A stretch of DNA of 64,000 nt, taken from positions 248,001 to 312,000 of the forward strand of contig CAYPEI010000001.1 of NCBI GenBank assembly GCA_964409775.1, in the 5' to 3' direction. The notes under the pieces are model-generated. The model saw only the letters and a list, made by a program, of their open reading frames with translations. It made no database searches and had not been told where the DNA came from. This document shows, in pieces, positions 1 through 8,342 of this stretch; position 1 is the stretch's first letter; each line of letters begins with the position of its first letter. This DNA is from JAHBXL01 sp964409775 (GTDB lineage: Bacteria > Planctomycetota > Phycisphaerae > Phycisphaerales > UBA1924). The translations under genes were made by a program, and so were the position numbers.

Positions 1-16
1 GGGCGGGGCGGCCTCC

Positions 17-1675
17 ATGGCTCCGGCGCGAGTGTTCGTCATCGTGGTGACGTTCAACCGCAAGCCGCACGCGGTGAACGTGATCGGCGCGATCGCCTCG
101 CAGGGGCATCCACGCGAGTTGATGGACGTGGTGATCGTCGACAACGCCGGGACAGATGGGACTCTGGAGGCGATTGTCGACAAGTGGAAGCCGGAGCGAG
201 TGATCCGGAACCTCACAGCGAGGGCAAGCGAGCCGAATTTTCAGCAGCCGGACGCAGCGATGGGCTCGGAGAAGAACGCCGCGGGATTCAGGTCGCTGAC
301 CGTGGTGCGGAACCAGGCAAACCTGGGCGGCTGCGGCGGGTTCAACACCGGCTTTGCGTTTATCGACGCGGTGAGTCGCGGGGACATCGAACTTGGCGTG
401 GCCTCACCGTGTGGGTCCGGGACGGCGAGGACGGGGCCGGACTTCCTCTGGCTGGTGGACGATGACATCGACCTGCCGACCGATGCGCTGCCGCAGTTGC
501 TCAAGGCGATGGAAAGCGATGAGAAGATCGGGATCGTCGGCTCGCGCATGGTGAACCTGAACGATCGCGAGCAGACGTACGAGACGACGATCTATCTGGA
601 TCATGTGTCAGGGCAACTCTCGCCGCAGCCGATCAGGGGACACCGGTGCTTTGATTCTCACTTCGCGTGGGAGAAACAGGTGGGCGGGGTGCACGGACGG
701 TTTGCGTATCACGGACAGTGCGAGGTGGATATCGTCGCGGCGTGCAGCCTGCTTGCACGGTGGAGCGCGGTGCAGAACGTGGGCTTCTGGGACGACCGGT
801 TCTTCATCTACTGCGACGATGCGGACTGGTGCCTGCGGATGGCCAAAGCCGGGTACCGCGTGGTGCTGAACCTTGACGCGGTGGTGTATCACATCCCCTG
901 GCTGCTCAAGAGCACGCCGGAGCGGTCGTACTACGCACAGCGGAATGCGGCGTGGATGACACAGAAGAACTTCAGCGGCTTGAAGTTGAAGCGGGTGATG
1001 GCCCGCAAGATGTGGGGCATCTTGAAGGACAGTTTCCGGGCGATGGTCATGCGGCGGGAGTTCCACGCGGAGATTCTGCGGCGTACGGCCGAGGATGCGG
1101 TGACCAGCCGCGGCGGAAAACTGGACATCGGGAACGGTCCCAAGCCGGTGCCGCTGAAGGACGGTTTCGAGCGGATCGGCGCGCTGAAGAACGATGCGAA
1201 CGTGGTGTTCCTCTGCAATCAGCCGGATTCACTCAAGTGGGCGAGGCAGGTGCGTGACAACCTGCGGTTACAACTCGGGGCAAGCGGCGAGAGAGCGAGG
1301 GAGCCAAGATGGGTGCTGGCGGTGCGGAACAACGTGCCGGGATTTGAGACGGCGGGGGAAGAGGATGGCAGGTGGGCGCAGCGGATCGTGTACGGCGGGA
1401 AGTTGCCGTCGCGACTGAAGAAGCAGGTAGTGCTGGGGCGGCTGCACGCCGCTGCGTGCGTGGTGTTCGAGAACACGAACGACCTGCCCGTGCTGCTTGG
1501 AGGGCGGGGCGGGAACATCCACGTCGACCTGAAGGACGCGACCCTCTGCCAGCCGGAGGTGGATGGGTGGGGCGTGCGAGCGAGGTTCGTGGGGCGGTGG
1601 CTGGGGACGGCGTGTAAGGCGGCGTGGTTCGCACTGACGTGCAGGCCGTACGAGATGAATGGCAAGTTTGGTTGA
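17..1675 (+). CDS. Family 2 glycosyltransferase (GlfT2/rhamnosyltransferase-like)
   Basis: Transfers a sugar from a nucleotide-sugar donor, probably to a cell-surface glycan, on the cytoplasmic face. The 552-residue product opens with a GT-A nucleotide-binding strand (VIVVTFNR, residues 7-14), has NQANLGGCGGFNTGF near 95-110 and the metal/donor-binding acidic motif LVDDDIDLP near 145-153. A second acidic cluster (FIYCDDADWCLRM, about 257-269) matches the catalytic region of GlfT2-type galactofuranosyltransferases. The C-terminal 200 residues are an extra domain as in that subgroup. The start at 17 lies just before the first beta strand, so the gene looks complete although it sits at the window edge. 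A GT4-family gene follows on the same strand, suggesting a polysaccharide cluster extending to the left. Acceptor and sugar cannot be read from the sequence. Confidence 0.85.
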   Translation: MAPARVFVIVVTFNRKPHAVNVIGAIASQGHPRELMDVVIVDNAGTDGTLEAIVDKWKPERVIRNLTARASEPNFQQPDAAMGSEKNAAGFRSLTVVRNQANLGGCGGFNTGFAFIDAVSRGDIELGVASPCGSGTARTGPDFLWLVDDDIDLPTDALPQLLKAMESDEKIGIVGSRMVNLNDREQTYETTIYLDHVSGQLSPQPIRGHRCFDSHFAWEKQVGGVHGRFAYHGQCEVDIVAACSLLARWSAVQNVGFWDDRFFIYCDDADWCLRMAKAGYRVVLNLDAVVYHIPWLLKSTPERSYYAQRNAAWMTQKNFSGLKLKRVMARKMWGILKDSFRAMVMRREFHAEILRRTAEDAVTSRGGKLDIGNGPKPVPLKDGFERIGALKNDANVVFLCNQPDSLKWARQVRDNLRLQLGASGERAREPRWVLAVRNNVPGFETAGEEDGRWAQRIVYGGKLPSRLKKQVVLGRLHAAACVVFENTNDLPVLLGGRGGNIHVDLKDATLCQPEVDGWGVRARFVGRWLGTACKAAWFALTCRPYEMNGKFG

Positions 1676-1689
1676 TTTCGGGGATGCAG

Positions 1690-1908
1690 AAGGAACTCAG
1701 AGAAGCAGAGGGAGCAGAGGGACGCAGAGCAGAGTTGGCGACTCTGATCGCGTTCGATCAAAGAGGCGAAGTCGGGTTTCGAGCGATCGATTGGAACTTA
1801 TGGAATCTCAGAACGGGAAGAATGGCCGTTATCAGGAGTTGGCGAAGCACTCTGCTCAGAGTGCTTCTCTGCTGTCCTCTGCTTGCTCTGCCCCCTCTGA
1901 GTTCCTTC
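1690..1908. repeat. Inverted-repeat element of CAGAGG-rich arms
   Basis: A left arm at about 1690-1734 (AAGGAACTCAGAG followed by repeated GCAGAGG-type words) is mirrored by a right arm at about 1849-1908 whose complement starts with the same AAGGAACTCAGAG and continues in GCAGAG words. The match is imperfect, with small gaps. Inside the right arm, 1844-1867 is a perfect palindrome: GAAGCACTCTG, 2-bp centre, CAGAGTGCTTC. The element fills the gap between two glycosyltransferase genes and its base pattern differs from the flanking codon-biased DNA. It resembles short interspersed purine-word repeats seen in several GC-rich phyla (recollection, not a search). Confidence 0.6.
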
Positions 1909-3698
1909 CGAAAGGACTTCCCCAATGGCCTCGGGCGGATAAGCCGCTGACGGTTGCGCTGCTGGGATGGGCGAGGCTCAGTTCACAGGTGCGAGAGGGG
2001 AGCGGGTACAACCTGAACTGCTCGGATCTGGCGCGCGGCTTGGCGATGAGCGGGCACCGGGTGGTGTACCTGGCATCGGGGATGAGTTATCGCCTGTGGC
2101 CGCGCGGTCCGCACGTGGCGTTCCGGGAGCAGTGGGGAGGGATCGACTGCTACGAGGTGCGGAATGCGCCGACGGTGGCGCCAAGCGCGGTGAACTTTGC
2201 GCACCCGGAACGGGAAATGGCGGCGCCGGCGACGACAAACCTGGTGCTGCGGTGGCTGAGCGATGTCGGCGCGGAGGTGGTGCACATCCACTCCGCGGAG
2301 GGGTTCGGATTGGACGTGATCGCGGGGATCCGCGGGAGTGGCAGGCCGGTGGTCGTGACGGCGCACAACTACCACTTTGTCTGCCCGCAGGTAGATCTGC
2401 TCTACCGCGAGCGTGAGGTGTGCACCGACTATGAAGGCGGGAGGAAGTGTGTCGGCTGCCTGGATGGGTGGGATGTCGCGAAGACACAACGCTCGCGCGC
2501 GGTCGGGCAGAGCCTCGAATATGTTCTGGGGTTGTATCCGGCGGATGTGGTGCGGAAGGCGGCGTACGGTGCGAAGGGGCTTGTCCGCGCGGTGCTGCGC
2601 GGACGGCTGATGCGGCGGTTCGTGCCGCCGACTCTCAACGCGGAGCGGATCGTCGATCCGGAGGTCGCCTGCGGATTCGAGTTGCCCGAGGAACACGACG
2701 GGCGCGTGGACGGGCTTGTTCGGCACGATCTGACGCGTGAGCCGCTGGAGCAGGAGCCGAAGGATTACGCGAAGTCCGCGATCGACACCAATGAGCGGCT
2801 GCTGGCCAACCGCGAGAAGCACCTGGTGGTGCTGAACAACTATGGCGATCGGCGTGCGGCGGGGGCGGCCGCGCTCTGCGCGGCGAGCCTGGTGACGCCG
2901 CCGAGCGACTACCTGCGGCGGGTGCTGGTTTCGATGGGAGTCCCGGAAGATCGGACGAGGTGGGTGAGGCTGGGGCAGCCGCACTTCGACCAGATTCATC
3001 GGGCAACGAAGCGGTCGCCGTTCTATGACATGCGGCCATGGGATGCGAGAGTCGCCGCGAGGCCGCTGCGGATCGCGTTCCTCGGAACGACGCGTCCGAA
3101 CAAGGGGCTGGAGGTGCTGGCCCGGGCGATCCCGCTGCTGGATGGCGAGGTCCGGCGACGGTGTCACTTCCTGATCCGCGCCGGGGGCGGAGGCGACCGG
3201 TGGTTCCGCAAACGGCTGAGCATCTATCCGGAGGTCAGCGTGTACGGGGAGTATGACAACTTCCTGCTGATCTCGGCGCGGGGTGAATATGACGTCGGGG
3301 TGCTGTCGCACATCTGGCTGGAGAACTCGCCGCTGGTGCTACTTGAAAACCTGCACGCCGGAAAGTTCGTTCTGTCGTCGAGGCTGGGCGGTCCGGTGGA
3401 CTTCGTCAAGCAGCCGGGGGAGGACCCGGCGAACCCGCTGGGGAATGGGCTGTTCTTCGCGGGCGGAGACGAGGCGGGGCTTGCCGCGGCGATCACGCGG
3501 TTGGTCACGGGTGAGGTGGTGGTGCCATCGGCTCGCGAGGTACACGCGGCTTCGGCTCACGCGCTCCAGAGTTATCCGGAGCATGTGCAGGAAGTGGAGG
3601 GGGTGTATCACCAACTGCTCGGGAGCCGTCAGGCTTCGGGAGTACAGGTGGTCGTGAGAATGCGGACGGACCCCGCCGCGGCGGGTTTGCCCTTGTGA
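1800..3698 (+). CDS. Family 4/1 glycosyltransferase (GT-B fold)
   Basis: A retaining GT-B sugar transferase, probably for the same surface glycan as the upstream GT2. The N-terminal Rossmann half starts at LTVALLGWARLSS (about nt 1950) and contains GSGYNLNCSDLARGLAMSGH and VVVTAHNYHFVCPQ, followed by a cysteine cluster (VCTDYEGG..CVGC). The donor-binding half has AFLGTTRPNKGLEVL, GGGGDRWF and a late acidic/Asn region LENSPLVLLENLHAGKFVL. A frame with no stop runs back to 1659, but everything before about 1930 lies in the repeat element and looks non-native, so ATG 1800 (632 aa) is only the better of two poor starts. No ribosome site is obvious there. The middle (about nt 2600-2850) is a long poorly conserved insert between the two lobes. 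Confidence 0.8.
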   Translation: MESQNGKNGRYQELAKHSAQSASLLSSACSAPSEFLPKGLPQWPRADKPLTVALLGWARLSSQVREGSGYNLNCSDLARGLAMSGHRVVYLASGMSYRLWPRGPHVAFREQWGGIDCYEVRNAPTVAPSAVNFAHPEREMAAPATTNLVLRWLSDVGAEVVHIHSAEGFGLDVIAGIRGSGRPVVVTAHNYHFVCPQVDLLYREREVCTDYEGGRKCVGCLDGWDVAKTQRSRAVGQSLEYVLGLYPADVVRKAAYGAKGLVRAVLRGRLMRRFVPPTLNAERIVDPEVACGFELPEEHDGRVDGLVRHDLTREPLEQEPKDYAKSAIDTNERLLANREKHLVVLNNYGDRRAAGAAALCAASLVTPPSDYLRRVLVSMGVPEDRTRWVRLGQPHFDQIHRATKRSPFYDMRPWDARVAARPLRIAFLGTTRPNKGLEVLARAIPLLDGEVRRRCHFLIRAGGGGDRWFRKRLSIYPEVSVYGEYDNFLLISARGEYDVGVLSHIWLENSPLVLLENLHAGKFVLSSRLGGPVDFVKQPGEDPANPLGNGLFFAGGDEAGLAAAITRLVTGEVVVPSAREVHAASAHALQSYPEHVQEVEGVYHQLLGSRQASGVQVVVRMRTDPAAAGLPL

Positions 3699-3721
3699 GC
3701 TCGCCTTTGGCGTGGTAGACT
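3693..3721 (+). promoter_or_regulatory. Sigma70-type promoter of the PEP-CTERM gene
   Basis: A -35 box TTGTGA (3693-3698), a 17-bp spacer and a -10 box TAGACT (3716-3721) precede the gene starting at 3761. The last three bases of the -35 box are the stop codon of the upstream glycosyltransferase. Confidence 0.6.
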
Positions 3722-3760
3722 AGTTGTGCGGGCTCAATCGGTCCGTTGAGGAGAGAGAAG

Positions 3761-4627
3761 ATGAATGTGTTTGCACGCGCGATGTGCGCGCCCTGTGCGG
3801 GCGCGGTGGTGTTGTTGCTGGCGGGTCAAGCCGCGGCCTCGCTGACATTGCTGAGCGGCCCGCAGCAGGGCACGCATGTCGGAAACCTGGTGACCAATGG
3901 CTCGTTTGAGATCGGCGCTCCGCCGCCGAACGGTCCGATCACGTTCTGGGCGACGGGAACGTCGAATCTGCCGTTCAGCGTGCCGAACGGGTGGACATCG
4001 TCAGGTGGGGCTCAGAACTACGCCTGGTGGGGGGGACAGGGCGGCGGGCCCTACCAGATCAACGGGAGCGACTACCTGCCGGACGGTTCAACCGGGATGT
4101 ACTTCGGGAATCTGACGACGGGTGTGAGTCAGGCCCCGGTGTTCAATGCGAACGGGACGGTCAGTTTCGCCAACGCTCCGGTGTTCACGCCGACCTACGG
4201 GCAACCGGTGAGATTGTCGCAGTCGGTCCCGACACACCTGAACATGTCGCCTTCGTACCTGCTGTCGTTCTGGGTGTCGGGAGAGAACTCGCTTTTCAAC
4301 GGTTCGTGGACGGACGGGGTGTTCGGCCTCCGCGTGAGCAACGTTCTGCCTGGGGACCCCGTCCAGTACCTCGCTGTACCGTCAGGGATTAGCGCGTTGG
4401 GAACGTCGGTCCGGTTCGAGTACCTGTTCACGCCGCTGAATCCGAATGTTCCGGTGGACATCGAGTTCATCAACTGGGGGCATCTGAACTCCTGGCCGGG
4501 CAGCGCCGGCAACCTCTTCACAACGGAACTGGTGCTGGATGACGTGATCGTGAACATGGTGCCGGTCCCGGGCACCGGGCTGGTGGTCCTCGCGGGCGCG
4601 ATGGTGGGGCTGCGGCGGCGACGCTGA
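3761..4627 (+). CDS. Exported PEP-CTERM-like anchored protein
   Basis: A secreted protein of unknown function, 288 aa. Residues 1-30 form a signal peptide (MNVFARAMCAPC, then a VVLLLAGQAAAS hydrophobic run and cleavage region). The C-terminus has the sorting tail VPVPGT, a hydrophobic stretch (LVVLAGAMVGL) and RRRR, the layout recognised by exosortase-type transpeptidases. The body is rich in G, N, S and T and is probably a beta-sandwich of the DUF642/carbohydrate-binding type (VGNLVTNGSFEIG near the start is typical). ATG 3761 is chosen because GAGGAGAGAGAAG lies directly upstream. TTG 3746 is the only alternative. No exosortase gene is in this window. Confidence 0.8.
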   Translation: MNVFARAMCAPCAGAVVLLLAGQAAASLTLLSGPQQGTHVGNLVTNGSFEIGAPPPNGPITFWATGTSNLPFSVPNGWTSSGGAQNYAWWGGQGGGPYQINGSDYLPDGSTGMYFGNLTTGVSQAPVFNANGTVSFANAPVFTPTYGQPVRLSQSVPTHLNMSPSYLLSFWVSGENSLFNGSWTDGVFGLRVSNVLPGDPVQYLAVPSGISALGTSVRFEYLFTPLNPNVPVDIEFINWGHLNSWPGSAGNLFTTELVLDDVIVNMVPVPGTGLVVLAGAMVGLRRRR

Positions 4628-4649
4628 CAGCAGCGGAGCGACTCGGCGT

Positions 4650-4673
4650 GGCCGGTCCGGAACAGTGGTCCGG
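4650..4673. terminator. Weak hairpin after the PEP-CTERM gene
   Basis: GCCGG-t-CC pairs with GG-t-CCGGC around a GGAACAGT loop 23 bp past the stop codon. There is no clear T tract, so it is only a possible terminator. Confidence 0.3.
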
Positions 4674-4707
4674 CAGGTTCCACCGTGCGCGAAAATGCGG
4701 ATGGTGA

Positions 4708-4713
4708 TACACT
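4708..4713 (+). promoter_or_regulatory. -10 element TACACT, 8 bp before an ATG
   Basis: TACACT ends 8 bp upstream of ATG 4722. Transcription would begin at about the start codon, implying a leaderless mRNA. No good -35 box is visible. Confidence 0.4.
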
Positions 4714-4721
4714 GGCGGCCG

Positions 4722-5909
4722 ATGCCGGCGGATCCCCTGCGCAGCATCAACGGAAGGGAACGGGTCGTGCGGCAATACGACCCGCGCGGGGTGTTGTGCG
4801 CATCGTTTGTGTGGGGAGTATTCCTCGGCGTCGTGCTTATCCCTGCACTTGAGCACCTCAACAACTGGCTGGGGCCGCGCTCGCAGTTGTGGGCGGTGAC
4901 TGTCAGCCTGAGCCTGGTGATCCTGTCCTACACCCTCGTGCCGCTGTTGTTGGCTCGAGTGGCGCATCGGGCAAAGTACTTTGTGTGGTCGGCGATGGTC
5001 ATGAATGTCGGCGCGTTTGTCGCGACGATTGCACTCGGCTATGTGCGGGACCTTGGCTTTGGCGCGACGTGGTGGCGCAAATCGCCGAATCCGGAGATGT
5101 TCGTGGCGTTCGGGATTACCACTGGGATTGCCGTGGCGGCAGCACTGACGACGCGATGGCTGTTCCATCGGCTGCGGTATGTGCCCGTGGAGCAGACAGC
5201 GCCGGCGCGGCTGTGCTTCGGTTGCGCATATGAGATGGGCGAGGCAGACCCGTGTCCGGAGTGTGGTGGTTGGCGCTCAGGCACGCGGCCGCGGGGCGCG
5301 TGGCTGGACAGCGGCTGGATGGTACTGCAGCGGTGGAGCAGGCTCCTGCTGGTGGTGATGCTGCTGGCGTTCACGGGGTATTCGGGCTGGAGGGTGAAGT
5401 CGGACCTGCTTCCGACGCTGCGGTTTCTGTCAAGGTTCGATACAGGCGACAACGCGGCGTACGCGTACATCGATGAGTATCTGTACACCGACGGTGTGTA
5501 TGCACCTGCCATCGGTCGGACGATCGACCTGAACGACGGGACCGGGAGGATGATCCTGGTGAGTTTCAACGCCGCGCCGCCCGCGCATCTGCCGATGATG
5601 CAGGTGCGGATCTGCGCGCCGGCAACTCTTCCGCCGGGCTGGCCCACGGGTGCGGAACGCATGACCGACTGGGGAACCCCAGGGACCATCGTGTCGAGAC
5701 TCGATCGGGATCAGACGGAGTGGGTGTTGCGCGACGGGCTGCCCCGGGGGCTGATCGATGCGATTGTGGCGAAGGCCGACGAGGTGGGGTGGAAGGCGTG
5801 GGGCGGGATGCACCCCGGCGGCGGACAAGCGATCGTGATTGATCCCGCTTCGTACTTCAGCGCGGGACCGCCGGCGCAGCAGCAATCGGATGCACGAGCG
5901 CCGCAATGA
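4722..5909 (+). CDS. Membrane protein with CxxCxY...CPECG ribbon
   Basis: Function unknown. With the chosen start the protein has 395 aa. It has three to four N-terminal membrane helices (VLCASFVWGVFLGVVLIPAL, LWAVTVSLSLVILSYTLVPLLLA, a third near residue 85 and a fourth near 125), then the putative zinc ribbon CFGCAYEMGEADPCPECGG at about 165-183, another helix (LLLVVMLLAFTGYSGW) and a C-terminal soluble domain of about 170 residues. The same ribbon type recurs in the 8339-9133 gene, suggesting a lineage-specific membrane family. Starts at 4665 (GTG), 4695 and 4701 are also open. 4722 fits the -10 box just upstream. Its last 53 bp overlap the convergent serine hydrolase gene. Confidence 0.65.
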   Translation: MPADPLRSINGRERVVRQYDPRGVLCASFVWGVFLGVVLIPALEHLNNWLGPRSQLWAVTVSLSLVILSYTLVPLLLARVAHRAKYFVWSAMVMNVGAFVATIALGYVRDLGFGATWWRKSPNPEMFVAFGITTGIAVAAALTTRWLFHRLRYVPVEQTAPARLCFGCAYEMGEADPCPECGGWRSGTRPRGAWLDSGWMVLQRWSRLLLVVMLLAFTGYSGWRVKSDLLPTLRFLSRFDTGDNAAYAYIDEYLYTDGVYAPAIGRTIDLNDGTGRMILVSFNAAPPAHLPMMQVRICAPATLPPGWPTGAERMTDWGTPGTIVSRLDRDQTEWVLRDGLPRGLIDAIVAKADEVGWKAWGGMHPGGGQAIVIDPASYFSAGPPAQQQSDARAPQ

Positions 5910-7032
5910 TGTGGCCGGTGCATCTGTTCACGAGGGGCATGACGACGGGCTTGGCGTTGTCGCCGCTGTTGGTCATGATGACGACGCAGCCGTCGGGGGT
6001 GCCTTCGGCCATGGAGAACAGGCCGCGGGCGATGCCGGCGTGCTTGAAGAGCGGGCGGTCGCCCCATCGCGCCAGCGCGACACCGAGACCGAATGCGTAG
6101 CCGGTGGGAAGAGTGGCCTGCGCGGTGAGCATCTCTCGGTGCAGCGAAGGCGACAGCAGGCATTGCCCGTCATCGAGCGGGGCACCGCCAATCGCCAGCC
6201 AGATGCGGGCGAGTTCCGAGGCGTTGGTGTAGAGACCGGATGAGCCGATCGCGGGATAGCAAAGTTCGGGAACGGCGTGATCGGACTCTTCGTGCGCGAC
6301 GGCCTCTCGCTCTGCGATCACGGACGGGTCGCCGCGGCTGCTGCCGAGGCGGGTGTGGGTGAGGCCGAGCGGTCCGAAGACCTCGCGAGCGGCGATGGCG
6401 GGAAGGGGTTCGCGGCAGACAGTCTCGAGAATGACACGAAGGAGTTCGAAGTTGGACCCGGCATAACGCAGGGTGCTGCCGGGCGGGGTGCGGATGTGCG
6501 GGGTGAGGTCCGGCCCGAAGGCGCCGTCGAGGATCTCCAGCGCCGATGGAGAGGTCGCGCCTGGCGGCACCTGCGGGAACTTCGCCGCGTCCAGACCGGA
6601 AGTGTGCGAGAGCAGGCGGCGGAGGGTGATCAGTCGCGGGTCATGACCGTGGCAGCGATGCGGTGGGAGACGCCAGTGTGTGTAGTGCTCGAAGGGTGCG
6701 TCGAGCGAGAGCAAGCCGCGGTCGACGAGCCGCAAGACGCAGAGTGCAGTCACGGGCTTGGCCAGGGATGCCGCTTTGAAAATGGTGCCATCGGTCATGG
6801 GGGTCGAGCGCGAGAGGTCCGCCATGCCGAAGGAAGCGGCGAGGACGACTCGGCCGCGAAACCCGATGGCGATCTGTGCGCCCGGAACGGCGTGCTTCCG
6901 GAGCAAGTCGGGCATCTCCGCAGACAGTACGGCGGAGAGCCGGTCCGCAAGTTGTGCAGCGGGTACAGACAGGCTCTCCCTGCTCGCCGGGCCGCGGCTG
7001 CCGCCTTCGGCCTTCGACTCAACGCTGCTCAT
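5857..7032 (-). CDS. Serine hydrolase of the beta-lactamase/DD-peptidase fold
   Basis: A class C beta-lactamase-like serine hydrolase, 391 aa, acting on an ester or peptide substrate that cannot be predicted. The nucleophile motif SLAK (SxxK) sits near residue 93 in FKAASLAKPVTALCVLRLVDRG. RYAGSN near 190 is a variant of the YxN motif, with Ala-Gly in place of the usual single residue. A late HAG (KHAGIARG) replaces the KTG-like third motif, as in many class C relatives. No signal peptide is evident, so the protein may be cytoplasmic. It lies 44 bp behind citrate synthase on the same strand and is probably cotranscribed with it. The 3' end overlaps the opposite-strand membrane protein gene by 53 bp. 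Confidence 0.8.
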   Translation of the reverse strand: MSSVESKAEGGSRGPASRESLSVPAAQLADRLSAVLSAEMPDLLRKHAVPGAQIAIGFRGRVVLAASFGMADLSRSTPMTDGTIFKAASLAKPVTALCVLRLVDRGLLSLDAPFEHYTHWRLPPHRCHGHDPRLITLRRLLSHTSGLDAAKFPQVPPGATSPSALEILDGAFGPDLTPHIRTPPGSTLRYAGSNFELLRVILETVCREPLPAIAAREVFGPLGLTHTRLGSSRGDPSVIAEREAVAHEESDHAVPELCYPAIGSSGLYTNASELARIWLAIGGAPLDDGQCLLSPSLHREMLTAQATLPTGYAFGLGVALARWGDRPLFKHAGIARGLFSMAEGTPDGCVVIMTNSGDNAKPVVMPLVNRCTGHIIAALVHPIAAAPAVPR

Positions 7033-7076
7033 TCACCGCACTCGCTTGCGAACGTCGACAAACAAATCGTTCCGGC

Positions 7077-8276
7077 TCACGCCTTCCACTTCTTGAGCGC
7101 CGGGCCGACATACTGCGCGATCGGCCGGATCAGGCGGTTGTCGGCGTGCTGCTCCATGATGTGAGCGCACCAGCCGGTGATGCGCGACGCGACGAAGATG
7201 GGCGTGTACTGCGGGACTGGGATGCCCATGGTGAAGTACGTCAGGCCGCAGGGGAAGTCGACGTTGGGGTGGATGTTCTTCTTCTCCAGCATGATCTTCT
7301 GGACCTGCTCGCCGAGGTCGAACCACTTGGTCGCGGCGTGGCCGCCGGGATTTGCGGTGTTCTTTGCCGCGATCTGACGGCCGAGTTTGTGGAGGATCGG
7401 GGCACGATGGTCCCCGTTCTTGTAGACGCGGTGGCCGAACCCCATGAGTTTGCGCTTGGTGTCGAACGCACGCTGCATCCAGGCGTCGACCTTGTTGGTG
7501 CCGATGCCGGACTCGCCGACATCGTGCATGATCTCCTTCAGCATCTCCATCGCGGCCTCGTTCGCACCCCCGTGGAGCGGGCCCTTGAGCGCGGCGATGC
7601 CGCCGCAGACCGCGCCGTGCATGTCGCTGAGCGTGCCCGCGATCACCCGGCTGGTGAAGGTGCTTGCGTTGTAATCGTGCTCGGCGTAGAGAATGAGGGA
7701 GACGTCGATGACGCGGGCGAACTCGTCGCTGGGCTTCTGCCCGGTCATGAGGTACATCAGGTTCGCGGCGTGGGAGAGCGAGGGATCGCCGCCGGTCTCC
7801 GCCGCCACGATGGGCCGGCCGTCGATGACGTTCTGCATGTGGCCGATGATCGTGGGGATCTTGGCGAGCAGGCGCTTGGACTTGCGGAGGTTGGCATCGG
7901 CGGCGACGGACTGGCTCTCGGGGTCCATGTTGCCGAGGATGCTGACGGCGGTGCGGAGCACGTCCATCGGAACGGCGGAGCCGGACTTCAGGAGGGGGCC
8001 GGCGGACTTGAGGAAGTCGATGACCATGCCGGGGATCGCACGCTCCTTGATGACCTCGCCCTTGAAGCGGGAAAGTTCGTGCGGCTCAGGCTTGCGGCCT
8101 TCCAGCAGGACGAAGGCAACGTCCTCAAACGTTGCGTTCTGAGCAAGGTCGTGGATCTCGTAGCCGCGGTAGATGAGCGCGCCCTGCTCGACGGAGCAGA
8201 TGGCGGTCTGGCCGGCAATGACGCCTTCGAGGCCCTTCGTGATCGGAGCGGGGGCGGCAGCGGGGGAGGTGGACAT
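7077..8276 (-). CDS. Citrate synthase / 2-methylcitrate synthase
   Basis: Condenses oxaloacetate with acetyl-CoA, or propionyl-CoA if it is the methylcitrate enzyme, in the cytoplasm. The 399-aa product has the two active-site histidines in GPLHGGANE and GFGHRVYKNGDHRAP, and the catalytic aspartate in HPNVDFPCGLTYFTMGIP, with standard spacing and length for the short Gram-positive/archaeal-type enzyme. ATG 8276 is set by AGGAG 9 bp upstream. A frame continues to 8525 but that part is low-complexity noise. PrpB and a PrpD-family gene lie further upstream on the same strand, which favours a methylcitrate role, but the sequence alone does not separate the two activities. Confidence 0.88.
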   Translation of the reverse strand: MSTSPAAAPAPITKGLEGVIAGQTAICSVEQGALIYRGYEIHDLAQNATFEDVAFVLLEGRKPEPHELSRFKGEVIKERAIPGMVIDFLKSAGPLLKSGSAVPMDVLRTAVSILGNMDPESQSVAADANLRKSKRLLAKIPTIIGHMQNVIDGRPIVAAETGGDPSLSHAANLMYLMTGQKPSDEFARVIDVSLILYAEHDYNASTFTSRVIAGTLSDMHGAVCGGIAALKGPLHGGANEAAMEMLKEIMHDVGESGIGTNKVDAWMQRAFDTKRKLMGFGHRVYKNGDHRAPILHKLGRQIAAKNTANPGGHAATKWFDLGEQVQKIMLEKKNIHPNVDFPCGLTYFTMGIPVPQYTPIFVASRITGWCAHIMEQHADNRLIRPIAQYVGPALKKWKA

Positions 8277-8313
8277 CTGGTGCGGCTCCTGCAGATGGGT
8301 GAGTGGAGTCGGC

Positions 8314-8342
8314 ACTATAGATGGGTGAGGCGATGGCGTCAG
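8314..8342 (-). promoter_or_regulatory. Promoter of citrate synthase
   Basis: Reading the minus strand, CTGACG (8337-8342), a 17-bp spacer and TATAGT (8314-8319) precede the start at 8276, giving a leader of about 30 nt that contains AGGAG. The gene can therefore be expressed separately from the upstream run. Confidence 0.5.

Noticed and set aside
1690..1908. Insertion sequence
   Set aside because: No transposase frame or target-site duplication is visible. The arms are imperfect and short, so it is kept as a repeat element.
1983..3311. Long minus-strand open frame (442 codons) over the GT4 gene
   Set aside because: Antisense to a gene with clear glycosyltransferase motifs. The product is rich in R, H, P and Q as expected for a shadow frame in GC-rich DNA.
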